This document shows, in pieces, positions 8,580 through 17,132 of a stretch of DNA of 64,000 nt. The translations under genes and the position numbers were made by a program. The notes under the pieces are model-generated. The model worked only from the letters and a program-made list of their open reading frames with translations. It did no database searches and was not told the DNA's origin. The DNA lies in NCBI RefSeq assembly GCF_900176365.1, contig NZ_FWXY01000009.1, forward strand, positions 1 through 64,000, read 5' to 3'. The DNA comes from Desulfocicer vacuolatum DSM 3385 (GTDB taxonomy: Bacteria > Desulfobacterota > Desulfobacteria > Desulfobacterales > Desulfobacteraceae). Numbering within the stretch: the first letter of the stretch is position 1; each line of letters begins with the position of its first letter.

Positions 8580-9667
8580 GCCTCCACCCCCATCTCGGTC
8601 AAGAATTGTGCTGCGGCCATGTAATTTGAATCCATCCGTTTACAGCCCGTGACAGTCCCATTGGGATATCTCCCGGCAGGAATAGCACCTGCAAAGCCCC
8701 CAGGTGATAACATGGCAGTGGTGGTGGGTTGACTTTTCATGGTTTCCAGGTACCCGGCGGCCCACTGGTTTTTCAAAGTCTTATCCAGGTATGCCTTGTA
8801 CTGCATCCACCCGCCTTTCACGTTGGCGGTGGCATAAGCAATGGCCTCCCGCACCTCCAGGGGGCTGTATTCCTTTGCGGATTTGTTGACAAGGGCCTTC
8901 ACCATGGGTTGCTGGTGCTGTTCAGGGATGAGGTCCCAAAGAGAATTTATATCTTCTGTGGCTGGATACGACGACGGCGGCTCCACAACTTCCACCTTTG
9001 GCTCTGGATCCGGGGCAGTAGTCGTTTCTCCCTTTGGATTGTTAATACCCTTATTAGTTATTACGTCCTCGGATTCCCGTATGTGGGTTTTCCGCATGCG
9101 GTCATCATTATTGGCGTGGGTATCCCTGGTCTGGGTTTTAGCCTGGCTGCTTTTCTCCATCGGTGCCCCCAGTTTTGGGGTGGCATCCCCTTCCTGTATA
9201 ATAAGTTGCCTTGAATTTGAGGCAACCTTTGATACTTCCCCGCTGCTCACATCTGAGCAGCCCCCGGAGAGGATGTCTTTGGATTTGAGATCACAGATTG
9301 TGACACCAGAATTTTTCGTGCCTTTTGTGACATCGCATTTTGCGATATCTAAAACACTCTCAGTGGCGGCAGGGTCCACCCGATGATCAAAGACAACATA
9401 CCGGGTCCCGGTGATCCTGCCACATTCCCCCCTGGTCACCTCTTTGTGAAGATACCCGGCCTCCACCAGCTCGGTTAAAGAGGATCTTAAAGCGGTGTGG
9501 CCATCCTTGCCGGTCTTTACCAGATGATTGACATTGACGTTCCAGGTGTCCGGCCTCGATAACAGCCGGGCAAGTGTCCCCCGGGCTTTATCTGAGATGG
9601 TTTCATCTTGCAAAAATTCATTTGGAATCCGGGTATAATTGCCTTTCAATTCTTTTCTGATAATCAT
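8576..9667 (-). CDS. replisome-organiser-like protein with N-terminal winged helix
   Basis: 363 residues. Residues 1-95 (IPNEFLQDETISDKARGTLA, then TALRSSLTELVEAGYL) match the winged-helix domain of phage replication initiators/replisome organisers. Residues 110-225 are a low-complexity, hydrophilic linker; residues 230-330 form a conserved block (SYPATEDIN, YATANVKGGWMQYKAYLDK). Such proteins bind the origin and recruit the helicase loader, which fits the coupled gene downstream. A frameshifted homologue lies at 25252-26036. The role is inferred from domain type and position. Confidence 0.7.
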   Translation of the reverse strand: MIIRKELKGNYTRIPNEFLQDETISDKARGTLARLLSRPDTWNVNVNHLVKTGKDGHTALRSSLTELVEAGYLHKEVTRGECGRITGTRYVVFDHRVDPAATESVLDIAKCDVTKGTKNSGVTICDLKSKDILSGGCSDVSSGEVSKVASNSRQLIIQEGDATPKLGAPMEKSSQAKTQTRDTHANNDDRMRKTHIRESEDVITNKGINNPKGETTTAPDPEPKVEVVEPPSSYPATEDINSLWDLIPEQHQQPMVKALVNKSAKEYSPLEVREAIAYATANVKGGWMQYKAYLDKTLKNQWAAGYLETMKSQPTTTAMLSPGGFAGAIPAGRYPNGTVTGCKRMDSNYMAAAQFLTEMGVEA

Positions 9668-9668
9668 T

Positions 9669-9926
9669 TTAAAGCCCCCTCAATATTTTGGGCATGACTT
9701 CCTGTGGATCAAGAGCCACAAGGCCCGGCCATACTTGTTGGCGTTTTTTTGCCAGAAACATCAAATGTTCATAATCATCCTTGGCCTTGGTCAACATTTC
9801 AACCATACCCTGGTAAACCTCTGGTGACATCGCCAATTCTTTATTCAAGTCGGTTTCCTGTTTCTTCATGAAGTTGATGAGGATCTGTAATCGTAGTTGT
9901 GAGCGTTCAGGGGTTTTTATTGACAT
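9669..9926 (-). CDS. small conserved protein of the element family
   Basis: 85 residues, highly charged and helical, ending LAKKRQQVWPGLVALDPQEV and MPKILRGL. One base separates its stop from the organiser gene, and its start overlaps the upstream gene by 10 bp, so it belongs to the operon. A truncated relative at 26033-26280 keeps the AKKRQQ-WPG block, showing a conserved part of this element type. Function unknown. Confidence 0.7.
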   Translation of the reverse strand: MSIKTPERSQLRLQILINFMKKQETDLNKELAMSPEVYQGMVEMLTKAKDDYEHLMFLAKKRQQVWPGLVALDPQEVMPKILRGL

Positions 9927-10330
9927 GCTTCCCCCTTATTCACGACAAGCTTGGCGTTCACCACTGCACCAGCTTTATATGGGAACTGGTGGCGTTCAAT
10001 GACAGATACCTGAATTTCACCAACGCTTTTCTCAATGCAATGAATGGCTTCATCTATGGTGGAGCTGCTGTCCCGAATCATGGCCATAAATGGAGCCCCA
10101 AACTTTTCGTATTCATCATCTGACAAGATATCCAGCATAACCTTGAACCTCTCAATGGATGCCTTCATCATGAATGACAGGGATTGAGTTTTAACATTGA
10201 CCTTGTGGTGTGCCCAGGGGTGACGGTATTCTGTGGTCCCATCGGGTAATATGTGTTTTTCCAGGTCAAAGCACTGTGGGGTTTTGTTCGGTACGGATAA
10301 TGTGGTGGGATTTGTGGCGTGATTTTTCAT
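9917..10330 (-). CDS. hypothetical protein of the replication operon
   Basis: 137 residues, soluble, no family recognised. It has an N-terminal segment with paired His and Trp (EYRHPWAHHKVNV) and a helical middle. It is the first gene of the leftward replication operon, downstream of the structured leader at 10.34-10.56 kb, and overlaps the next start by 10 bp. Confidence 0.65.
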   Translation of the reverse strand: MKNHATNPTTLSVPNKTPQCFDLEKHILPDGTTEYRHPWAHHKVNVKTQSLSFMMKASIERFKVMLDILSDDEYEKFGAPFMAMIRDSSSTIDEAIHCIEKSVGEIQVSVIERHQFPYKAGAVVNAKLVVNKGEACQ

Positions 10331-10475
10331 GATAAGGCTCCTTTGGTAGAATTAAGCCCTTTCGGTCCTTCCAAAAACAAAAAGGGCAACATGAAGGTTG
10401 GAAGACCGGCCCAAAGAAACCGGCAGGCCCTAAGGCCTCCCCCATGCTGCCCTATAAGGACGCATGAAATAAAAA

Positions 10476-10512
10476 AAGCGTTCACATAAAAATGTAGACG
10501 CTTTCCGCGTCT
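10476..10512 (-). promoter_or_regulatory. attenuator-like pair of competing hairpins in the operon leader
   Basis: On the minus strand, AGACGC..GCGTCT (10512-10496, 5-base loop) is followed by AAGCGT..ACGCTT (10503-10476) running into seven T: an intrinsic terminator. The two stems share 10496-10503, so only one can form. The next 110 bases before the operon start hold more paired segments (GGGCA/TGCCC, GCCGG/CCGG). This is the layout of a transcription attenuator or of a phage immunity-type RNA. Confidence 0.55.
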
Positions 10513-10687
10513 TTGGGTTTCCGGCTTCCAAACCGTCCCCCCTGATTTTGCAGAGGGTGAATTATTCATAGCTTGGTGGTGGGTTTGTGTCAAGGGGAAT
10601 TTGAATCAACTTGCCCCAATTTACAAAAATGTATGTTGAAATTTGAGGTTGTTTTTTAAGTACTTTCTAAGTACAGATACCAACTAT

Positions 10688-11158
10688 TTAGAATTTAAAT
10701 ATAGGACGGGGGATATCAAGTTCATTAAAAAGCTTTTCAGCTGAATGTAAATCACCACCCATTCGATAAAAATCCATCTTTAGAGTCTCAATACCAATTT
10801 CATGAATAATTCTAACCCCTTTTGGAGTCGCTTGATACTCGGTTTGATAATTTTGCCCACATTCTTCTGCAAATTCGAATTCACATAGAGAACCTAAACA
10901 AGCGGACACTTTGTCGATCTCAATATTTATGCTTTTCGATATTCCTTCAACTTTAGACAATCCGTGACAACATAAAGAAGCAAGTACCCGCACAGCATTT
11001 ATAGGTGTATGTTTATCATCTAAATTGTCTATATCATTGTAACCTTCTTTAGGAGCAACACATATTATAGCATCAATGAGGCAACCCTTCATACTCCAGT
11101 ATCCATCTCTTGTCATAACTTTGCGGGCTAATTTTTTTTCTGGTGTCTCCATAATCAA
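10688..11158 (-). CDS. hypothetical winged-helix-like protein
   Basis: 156 residues. Residues 55-115 (AVRVLASLCCHGLSKVEGIS, LGSLCEFEFAE, ATPKGVRIIHEI) have the spacing of a winged-helix fold, so a regulator is plausible. It stands alone on the minus strand between the leader region and the toxin-antitoxin pair. Base composition is more AT-rich than the replication genes, as for moron-type cargo. ATG at 11152 is an alternative start. No firm family. Confidence 0.55.
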   Translation of the reverse strand: MIMETPEKKLARKVMTRDGYWSMKGCLIDAIICVAPKEGYNDIDNLDDKHTPINAVRVLASLCCHGLSKVEGISKSINIEIDKVSACLGSLCEFEFAEECGQNYQTEYQATPKGVRIIHEIGIETLKMDFYRMGGDLHSAEKLFNELDIPRPIFKF

Positions 11159-11317
11159 TCAATCCTTTTTTTGTAAAAAATTAATAACATTTTTAATAAT
11201 CTCATACGCCCACCCCAAAAACATGTCAACGAATTTATCAAAATGTAACACCCCATGGAATTTACTGGGAACAGTGCCAACATGAAGCTATGTGAAGTTA
11301 AGTGAAAAAAGAAATTA

Positions 11318-11385
11318 TTGACAATTTGGTGGGCCTCGGTCATATAATAGCTTGAATGTGCCATTGCCAAAAGTTGGCTTTGGCA
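11318..11385 (+). promoter_or_regulatory. promoter and operator of the GNAT toxin-antitoxin operon
   Basis: TTGACA (11318-11323) and TATAAT (11343-11348) with a 19-base spacer. Just downstream, 11359-11385 is a palindrome: TGCCA..TGGCA outside and GCCAA..TTGGC inside, with matched TT gaps. The position fits autorepression by the antitoxin-toxin complex. Confidence 0.7.
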
Positions 11386-11427
11386 TTATTATTATGAACA
11401 ATACAAACTTATCAAAGGAGGTTGACC

Positions 11428-11604
11428 ATGGCACGACCAATTGCACCAACCCCTCGTTTGGATGCAAGATCATCTGATAGGTTTTTAGAAAGCGTTACCA
11501 AAAATCTTGGGAAAAAATCACGGCCTATAAGCACACCGAACATTGACGCTACAATAAAATCTATCATGGCACATGCAATCAAAAAAAAGAAACGAGCTTC
11601 ATAA
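11428..11604 (+). CDS. antitoxin of a GNAT-type toxin-antitoxin pair (putative)
   Basis: 58 residues starting MARPIAPTPRL at ATG 11428, 7 bases after AAAGGAGG. Very basic C-terminus. Small proteins beginning MARPIAPTP are commonly paired with GNAT acetyltransferases in bacteria. The toxin start overlaps its end by 32 bp. No ribbon-helix-helix motif of the DUF1778 antitoxins is obvious, so this would be a different antitoxin type. Confidence 0.7.
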   Translation: MARPIAPTPRLDARSSDRFLESVTKNLGKKSRPISTPNIDATIKSIMAHAIKKKKRAS

Positions 11605-12184
11605 CGACAAATTTTCGCTGATACCAGCAATGACTAAAGACGATTTCAGAAGTTGGGAAATCGTTTGTTTTGATTGTGGGAATGATGACCTTAACGAATT
11701 TTTTCAAATAGATGCATACCCGCATCATGAACAGCTATTAGCGACCACATATTATTTTCAACCCAAAGAAGCCACAGATAGTGATATTTTCTATCCTGTG
11801 GCTTTGGTGTCTTTGCTAAATGACCGAGTTGAAATAACAAGAGAAGAGCGCAAAGGCAGTAAAAAGGATTTTGGCAAATCTTTGAAAAAAGGGATTCCAT
11901 ACCCCAAAAGAAATTATTCTTCATTCCCTGCGGTTAAAATAGGGCGGTTAGGGGTTTCCACCAAGTTCCAAGGGCAGGAAATAGGCACATCTCTTTTAAA
12001 CATGATCAAAGCCTTGTTTTTAACCAGTAATAGGACCGGTTGCAGATACATTACTGTGGATGCATATCAAGAGGCCTTGCCATTTTACTATAAAAATGAA
12101 TTTGCACCTTTGTGGGATGAAGACGAAAACGAGCCCCAGAGAATTCTTTACTACGACCTGAAAAGATTTATTCCTCTCCTTTGA
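11573..12184 (+). CDS. GNAT acetyltransferase, probable toxin
   Basis: 203 residues with a GNAT fold: the acetyl-CoA loop region reads KIGRLGVSTKFQGQEIGTSLL (about 123-143), then CRYITVDAYQEALPFYYKNE, the late GNAT motif with substrate and CoA contacts. Toxins of this class acetylate charged aminoacyl-tRNA and halt translation. The overlap with the small upstream antitoxin gene and the operator palindrome support a toxin-antitoxin unit that stabilises the element. It reads against the surrounding leftward genes, as an inserted cargo would. Toxicity is inferred. Confidence 0.75.
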   Translation: MQSKKRNELHNDKFSLIPAMTKDDFRSWEIVCFDCGNDDLNEFFQIDAYPHHEQLLATTYYFQPKEATDSDIFYPVALVSLLNDRVEITREERKGSKKDFGKSLKKGIPYPKRNYSSFPAVKIGRLGVSTKFQGQEIGTSLLNMIKALFLTSNRTGCRYITVDAYQEALPFYYKNEFAPLWDEDENEPQRILYYDLKRFIPLL

Positions 12185-12217
12185 CCCCACCCAAAGACCT
12201 TAACATTTCTTAGCACT

Positions 12218-12415
12218 TCATGGGGTCCGTATCTTTTTGAATCCATTCAATGCAGACTTGGCCTTTCCTTCCGGCGTTATCGGCCCGGTACTCCACCCAC
12301 CATGTAGACGGCACCGGCCATTTTGATAAAGATCTTTTCTCTTGCAGGACGTCCCGGCCCTGGTCTTTGCCCCTCAGTAATCTTTTTGTTGGATCTCTTC
12401 ACGGGTCTGCTTCAT
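12218..12415 (-). pseudogene. HGG-motif small zinc-type phage protein with in-frame TGA
   Basis: A 66-codon frame starting ATG at 12415 behind AAGGAG, 15 bp after the previous gene. Codon 14 is TGA (12376-12374). Beyond it the frame runs on with GAKTRAGTSCKRKDLY, NGRCRLHGG and STGPITPEGKA, a familiar phage/element protein with CGAKTR...C...C..HGG. The TGA stands where relatives have the first Cys. It is either a nonsense-inactivated gene or, less likely, a Sec codon; selB is in this window. Confidence 0.6.
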
Positions 12416-12430
12416 TTATCTGGCTCCTTT

Positions 12431-12670
12431 TCAAATATGGGTTTTTCTAAGGCTCTCAAGGGGTTTGTGTCCGGCAGCACCAACAATGCCCTTTTCTTCG
12501 TTTCGTTCCTTCTCTGCAATAATGCTTTCCGTCTCGGGGTCTACCTGCTCTATGGTTTTAAAGACCCGACCACAGTTACAGCAAACCCTCACCCTAAAAA
12601 CTTCATTCTCCAACCATGACGCGGTGTGTACTACTTTGGATTTTGAGTTATTGCAATATGGGCAGTTCAT
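12431..12670 (-). CDS. NrdR/Ogr-like zinc-ribbon protein
   Basis: 79 residues. A four-cysteine ribbon (MNCPYCNNSKS .. RVCCNCGRVFKTIEQ, Cys3/6 and Cys30/33 approximately) strongly resembles the N-terminal zinc ribbon of NrdR. The ATP-cone that follows in NrdR is missing. Such free ribbons occur in phages and satellites as transcription factors. It is transcribed with the HGG-motif gene downstream. Target unknown. Confidence 0.65.
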   Translation of the reverse strand: MNCPYCNNSKSKVVHTASWLENEVFRVRVCCNCGRVFKTIEQVDPETESIIAEKERNEEKGIVGAAGHKPLESLRKTHI

Positions 12671-12694
12671 TTGTTCCTTGATATATTAATTCGT

Positions 12695-13065
12695 TCAAAA
12701 CAAAATCCGAGTCCGAACCCGTGACAAGAAAACCCGTGCCTCCTTTGGGTTTTTCTTAATGGCAAGGCCTAAGAAATCCCCGCAAAGGTCCCCGTGCCCC
12801 TGCCCAGATAGAGTTATATGAATAAAATGGTGACACGTTTTAAAGGAAACCCTTGACGGCCTGGAACCACTCAGCCAAGCATGGCAACCCACTGGGTCAT
12901 TTCTTTTGATCAAGTCAACACAACACTGATCCAGTATCCCGATCGCTAATAAGCAAAAGGGGAGAATATGAGCCATACGGCCATGATTGTTTGCGCTCGG
13001 CATATCAGACATTAAATGAATCCCTCAAAAAGAAGCGCCCAGGATAACCCAGGCGCTCATAACCC
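12695..13065. other. non-coding spacer inside the element
   Basis: The open frame on the minus strand here has no family resemblance and poor codon character. A weak plus-strand terminator-like hairpin (AAACCC..GGGTTT then TTCTT) lies near 12730-12755. Nothing else is supported. Confidence 0.5.
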
Positions 13066-13386
13066 CTATTCGGTGTCAACAACTGCCAGCTTCCCGCCTT
13101 GATTCTCCAGGACGATACCATCTACAAGTTCAAGGAGGTCCACGTCAAATCCTGATAGCGCCCCTAACGCCTTCTCCGCGAGTCTTTTCTTACGGGCTGT
13201 TTCTTCTGCTTCAATCCGGCGTTTTTCTTCTTCAATCTGCCAATCGGTTTTGAGACTTCCAGCGCAATTGGTGATTTTAATGCCGTTGATTATAACACTC
13301 TTAAAATTTTGACCAAGGCGAAAAAATATTGTTTTTGCCTGGCTTTTTGCTGCATTCTCTTCCGGTGTGTGTTTTCGATTACTCAT
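13066..13386 (-). CDS. hypothetical coiled-coil protein
   Basis: 106 residues, with a charged coiled-coil segment at about 48-75 (EEEKRRIEAEETARKKRLAE). No family recognised. It is last in a four-gene leftward run (helicase, 13682, 13446, 13066). Confidence 0.6.
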   Translation of the reverse strand: MSNRKHTPEENAAKSQAKTIFFRLGQNFKSVIINGIKITNCAGSLKTDWQIEEEKRRIEAEETARKKRLAEKALGALSGFDVDLLELVDGIVLENQGGKLAVVDTE

Positions 13387-13445
13387 TTTGCTTTCCTTAT
13401 TTATTATGAATTTTACGGGGATACATCCCCCGCGACTGTTTGCTG

Positions 13446-13685
13446 TTACCCATCCAAATCGGTCCTTGCCTTTGGTAGCCCCCTAGTGGCTCCATCCACC
13501 TCATTCAGCAACCACTCAACAAACTGTTTCTGACTGCGAAAGCCCTCCCTCCTTAATTGCCGTTCCAACCCTTCCCATTGCTCTTCGGGAACGCCAAAGG
13601 TTTTAAAAATCTCGTCAAACGGCTCCTGTTCCTCGGCAGCTCCGGCCCTTGCTTCTAATTTCTTTACTCTCGTTTCCGCCTTCAT
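13446..13685 (-). CDS. hypothetical small protein
   Basis: 79 residues, acidic, helical, with an N-terminal coiled coil (MKAETRVKKLEARAGAAEE). The start overlaps the stop of the preceding gene by 4 bp (ATGA), so translation is probably coupled. No family recognised. Confidence 0.65.
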   Translation of the reverse strand: MKAETRVKKLEARAGAAEEQEPFDEIFKTFGVPEEQWEGLERQLRREGFRSQKQFVEWLLNEVDGATRGLPKARTDLDG

Positions 13686-14077
13686 CGCCCATCCTCCCCG
13701 ATAATTTTTTCAAGTTGCCCAATCCTAAGTTCCAAATCTTCAATCTCAATAGCCTTTAAGCTGGATGACAAGATTTCCTTTGCGGCCGCAACCCGGGCAG
13801 AGGGTGGGGCATCCTTGTCTCGGCAAATCTCCGCCAATGCCCTTGCTGCATCACCCGTAACTTGTTGAAGCCTAAGCATGGCCCGGCCCACCATCCGTCG
13901 CTTTGCTTTGCGTAATTCATCCTCAAATACCGGCTCATTGAGGTAACGGTTCATGGTAGTTCGTCCGATACCTGCTTGTTCACAAGCATTTCCCAAAGTG
14001 TCACAAGAGATAAGTGCCTCCAGGGCTTTCAGTTTTTTACCCCTCAAAGACGTTGATTTTTCACTGTTTTTACTCAT
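13682..14077 (-). CDS. helix-turn-helix protein resembling phage small terminase / phBC6A51-type proteins
   Basis: 131 residues. Residues 12-50 (KKLKALEALI, ACEQAGIGRTTMNRYLNEP) form a helix-turn-helix of the kind seen in small terminase-like phage proteins and insertion-element regulators. A conserved block follows (RAMLRLQQVTGDAARALAEI, PPSARVAAAKEILS) and a C-terminal coiled coil. No large terminase is present, so a DNA-binding regulator is as likely as packaging. Confidence 0.6.
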   Translation of the reverse strand: MSKNSEKSTSLRGKKLKALEALISCDTLGNACEQAGIGRTTMNRYLNEPVFEDELRKAKRRMVGRAMLRLQQVTGDAARALAEICRDKDAPPSARVAAAKEILSSSLKAIEIEDLELRIGQLEKIIGEDGR

Positions 14078-14098
14078 TTTTCCATTCCCTTGCCGCTA

Positions 14099-15466
14099 CT
14101 ATGCGGCTTTGATTCCCTCGTTCCGGTAAACCCCAGCCCTAATCCTGGCGGAGTTCCCCAGGACACCAACGGCAGGATCAATAAAATCATAAATCAGGGC
14201 GGTATCCTTTCCAGGTGCCGGCCTTAATATCCGGCCTATCATCTGGATGACTGAACCCTTCCATTTCACTGGATAAGCAAGATAAAGGTTCTGTAATACC
14301 GGCAGATCAAACCCTTCCTTTAAAAGGGCGGTGGTGCTTATGATGTGGGTGATATTTCCCCTGGCAATCCGATCGAATATTTGTTTACGCTCCTTTTTCG
14401 GAGTCTTGCCGGTGAGTACAACCGCTTCAATGCCGTGGTCTTCAAGCATATCCTTTAATGCCTGGCAGTGATCTACCCGTCCGCTCAATATTAAGGAAAG
14501 GCCATCAATGGCGGTGTCTGCTATGGTCTGGCAGATAAGGCGGTTTCGGGGGGTATCCGCTACCAGCTGCCCCATGACCTTGGTGTATTGCGCACTGGCA
14601 TCCATCATGGTAAAAAAGTCTGTGGAAATCTGCTGATACTTCGCTTCACACAAATATCCATGATCCAACAATTCATCCTTTCCAATGGAGTACCGCACCT
14701 GGCCCAGATAAAAGGATATTGCAGCGGTCAACCCGTCATCCCGGAAAGGTGTTGCAGTGCACCCGGCAATGTATCGGGCAGGAAGCTTGCCGATGGTCTC
14801 CCGGAATGACTGAGCCCCAGCCTTGTGACATTCATCCACAACAATGAATCCGAAGAGCTCTTTGATATCATCAAGCCGTTTGGTAATCGTCTGGATGGTT
14901 CCGATGGTTAACCGGTTTTTTATTTGAAAGATCCCCCCACCAATGATTCCTATTTCTTCCGGATCCATGCCCAGGAATTGAACGGCCCGGTCCCGCCATT
15001 GGTAAACCAGCTCTTTTTTATCCACAATCACAAGGGTGGGTTGCCTGCGTCTGGTAATGAGTGACAACATGGCAACGGTCTTACCGCCCCCGGTGGGGAA
15101 GACCATAATTCCATCACTTCGGGTCAACATGGTTTGAATACCTGTCTCCTGAAATGGTCTCAATTTTCCGGTGAAATCAAATTCCACAGGTTCCAGCTCA
15201 AGGCGGTTATCAGTGATTTGGATATCCTCCCCATGTTCCTGGCAGACCCGGTAAGCTGGTTCCGCAAATCCCCGGGGGATCATCAGGCCCCCACCTGGCA
15301 TTTTGGTAAAAAATCTAATTATCCGGTCAAGGTTTCCCGTCCACTTGCCCAGCTTCTCGGCTTGGTGATATGTTGGGTTCGGCAGGGTAAGCAGAGATAT
15401 CAGCTTTCGTTCAGTTTCAACCTTTGCGCCCTTCAAAAATAAATTGCTTTTGAGTTTGAATTCCAT
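14099..15466 (-). CDS. superfamily 2 DEAD/H-type helicase (XPB/RadD-like)
   Basis: 455 residues. SF2 motifs in order: Walker A FPTGGGKT, Walker B VVDECHK (DECH), motif III CTATPFR, and motif VI QMIGRILRP. The layout is that of the RAD25/XPB and RadD type (short N-terminal domain, two RecA lobes, no large C-terminal extension). It is an ATP-dependent DNA or DNA/RNA translocase. In phages and satellites such helicases often remodel replication or recombination intermediates. It is followed by the HTH gene 21 bp downstream. Confidence 0.88.
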   Translation of the reverse strand: MEFKLKSNLFLKGAKVETERKLISLLTLPNPTYHQAEKLGKWTGNLDRIIRFFTKMPGGGLMIPRGFAEPAYRVCQEHGEDIQITDNRLELEPVEFDFTGKLRPFQETGIQTMLTRSDGIMVFPTGGGKTVAMLSLITRRRQPTLVIVDKKELVYQWRDRAVQFLGMDPEEIGIIGGGIFQIKNRLTIGTIQTITKRLDDIKELFGFIVVDECHKAGAQSFRETIGKLPARYIAGCTATPFRDDGLTAAISFYLGQVRYSIGKDELLDHGYLCEAKYQQISTDFFTMMDASAQYTKVMGQLVADTPRNRLICQTIADTAIDGLSLILSGRVDHCQALKDMLEDHGIEAVVLTGKTPKKERKQIFDRIARGNITHIISTTALLKEGFDLPVLQNLYLAYPVKWKGSVIQMIGRILRPAPGKDTALIYDFIDPAVGVLGNSARIRAGVYRNEGIKAA

Positions 15467-15537
15467 TATTTTCCCCTCTGAACTTCCATGTCTTGGCCCC
15501 GGTCGAGAGTTCGCAGTTCCTGACCGGGAATATGGGT

Positions 15538-16560
15538 TTAATCCTCTGGATAATAATCCTTACTATTCAAAATGACTTTGGCATTTTTGGATACAAGGTC
15601 GGTGACAAAATCAATTTTCCTTTTATTCCATCCCAAGGCAAGTTTCATCCAGGGGGCAAGACCCTTTTTCCCGGTGATCTGCTTTACTTTCAAAACGTCC
15701 TTCCCAATGTCAAGTAGTGCCAACATTCCAAGACACCTAATGCCGCCGCCGGTAAAATTTAACCTCATAACCTCCCTGTCACTCAATCCTATCTTTGAAT
15801 AATTGCATGGTTCAGGGCTTTCTATATCGCCAAGGGGAAAATCAAACTCAGGAAAAGATTTGATATATTTACTGTGAAGTTGATCAATACTCATACCCTT
15901 TAAATCCTCATCCCCCGCATCTTTGAATGTGGAGTAAGCATTCATGCTGCTAGTTGCGGTGGGTCCATCCAAACATGCAGCAATCGCCGCCCATTCAATA
16001 AAAACAGATTCATCATAGCTTTCATAAATATCAATAACGTCTCTGCCTGCTTCAACGATGAGTTTGCAAACCCTAAGCTCAATGGATTCTTTCAAGCAGT
16101 TGAGGTCTTTTTCATTCTGGGCCTTCACCATTTCCTTAATGGTGGTGGAAGTCACAACTTCCCCGGCCTGAATTTTTTCAATAGCTTCCTGCACAACGTC
16201 ATCAGGGGTCAAATCTTTGGAAAGAGCAAAAAGGGTTTTTTGTGGGACATCCCCCAGGGCTTCTAAGTGTCCTACCGGTGGGACACTTGAAAGCTGATCA
16301 TTCGATTTCTCATAGAACTTGATCAATTTATAGGCCTTGGATTTTGAACCATTAAGCTCAATCCTCAGCCATTCCCTGAACCCTCCACCCTGATGCCGGT
16401 AAATATCCCGTGCCCTGGCCATTATTTGCCCGGCTCGATATGTGATCTCGGCAGTTTTGCGGCTCAGATATCTAATTTCATCAGCGATCTGTTCAAGTTC
16501 GGTAATAGTTGAAGGTTGAAGACCTTCATAGATTGCCATTTCTTTTGTTGCGGTTGCCAT
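15538..16560 (-). CDS. DUF3102-like protein
   Basis: 340 residues. The N-terminal third (ITELEQIADEIRYLSRKTAE, GQIMARARDIYRHQGGGF, FREWLRIELNGSKSKAYKLI) matches DUF3102, a helical family common on plasmids and prophages, often near replication or partition genes. The remaining 200 residues are unassigned. It lies between the iteron region genes and the SF2 helicase, same strand. Confidence 0.65.
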   Translation of the reverse strand: MATATKEMAIYEGLQPSTITELEQIADEIRYLSRKTAEITYRAGQIMARARDIYRHQGGGFREWLRIELNGSKSKAYKLIKFYEKSNDQLSSVPPVGHLEALGDVPQKTLFALSKDLTPDDVVQEAIEKIQAGEVVTSTTIKEMVKAQNEKDLNCLKESIELRVCKLIVEAGRDVIDIYESYDESVFIEWAAIAACLDGPTATSSMNAYSTFKDAGDEDLKGMSIDQLHSKYIKSFPEFDFPLGDIESPEPCNYSKIGLSDREVMRLNFTGGGIRCLGMLALLDIGKDVLKVKQITGKKGLAPWMKLALGWNKRKIDFVTDLVSKNAKVILNSKDYYPED

Positions 16561-16580
16561 TTTTCAAATTCCTTGTTACT

Positions 16581-17066
16581 TTAAATAAAATTGTTTTCTT
16601 GATCTACCCGGGCAGGCCCCACACCTGACCGGGTTTTCTTTATCCCAAATGCCGGATAAGCCAGTCTCCTATCCACCAAATCAAGCTTGTTCCCACCAAT
16701 GCTGCTAAAAAAACAATTGTTCCCATCTTCTTTATCCTCTTTATCCTCTATATCCATCAATGCGCCATGGCCAATAAATCCCCGGGAATCCTCATATTGA
16801 GTCAGTGCGATATCTGCCAATTGGTCAACGGTGGCCTTCACCTTCAATTCATCAATGCAGGGTGGCAATGACCGAAATGTGTAAAATGCGCAATCACATC
16901 CAGAGTCATAAAAGATTGAATCCAGGAATTGACTTAAATCAAAAAGATCCAGGAGCGCGATAAAGTTTTTGAGCTCCACCTGCTCCTTGTGGACATCTTT
17001 CCGGCTGCTAACATTAAGATCCGGATTTTTGATTGATTCGATATCCATTATTCTTTTTTCGGCCAT
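16581..17066 (-). CDS. hypothetical protein downstream of the iterons
   Basis: 161 residues, acidic, with several scattered Cys, and a short tandem repeat (EDKEDKED) encoded by repeated TCCTCTTTA-type units at about 16735-16760. No family recognised. It begins just after the iteron cluster and runs into the DUF3102 gene 20 bp later, so it may be controlled from the origin region. Confidence 0.55.
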   Translation of the reverse strand: MAEKRIMDIESIKNPDLNVSSRKDVHKEQVELKNFIALLDLFDLSQFLDSIFYDSGCDCAFYTFRSLPPCIDELKVKATVDQLADIALTQYEDSRGFIGHGALMDIEDKEDKEDGNNCFFSSIGGNKLDLVDRRLAYPAFGIKKTRSGVGPARVDQENNFI

Positions 17067-17132
17067 TTTATATATTCCTTTGATTGATTGATTTTCTATC
17101 CATACTCAATGAGTGAAGGCACCACCTAAAGG

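Noticed and set aside
10327-10593. 88-codon minus-strand frame
   Set aside because: Lies on the attenuator-like leader and contains its terminator; no family.
12695-13012. 105-codon minus-strand frame
   Set aside because: No homology pattern, unlikely residues, no ribosome site.
13682-14077. evidence for a complete prophage (small terminase)
   Set aside because: The HTH protein resembles small terminases but no large terminase, portal or capsid gene is present.
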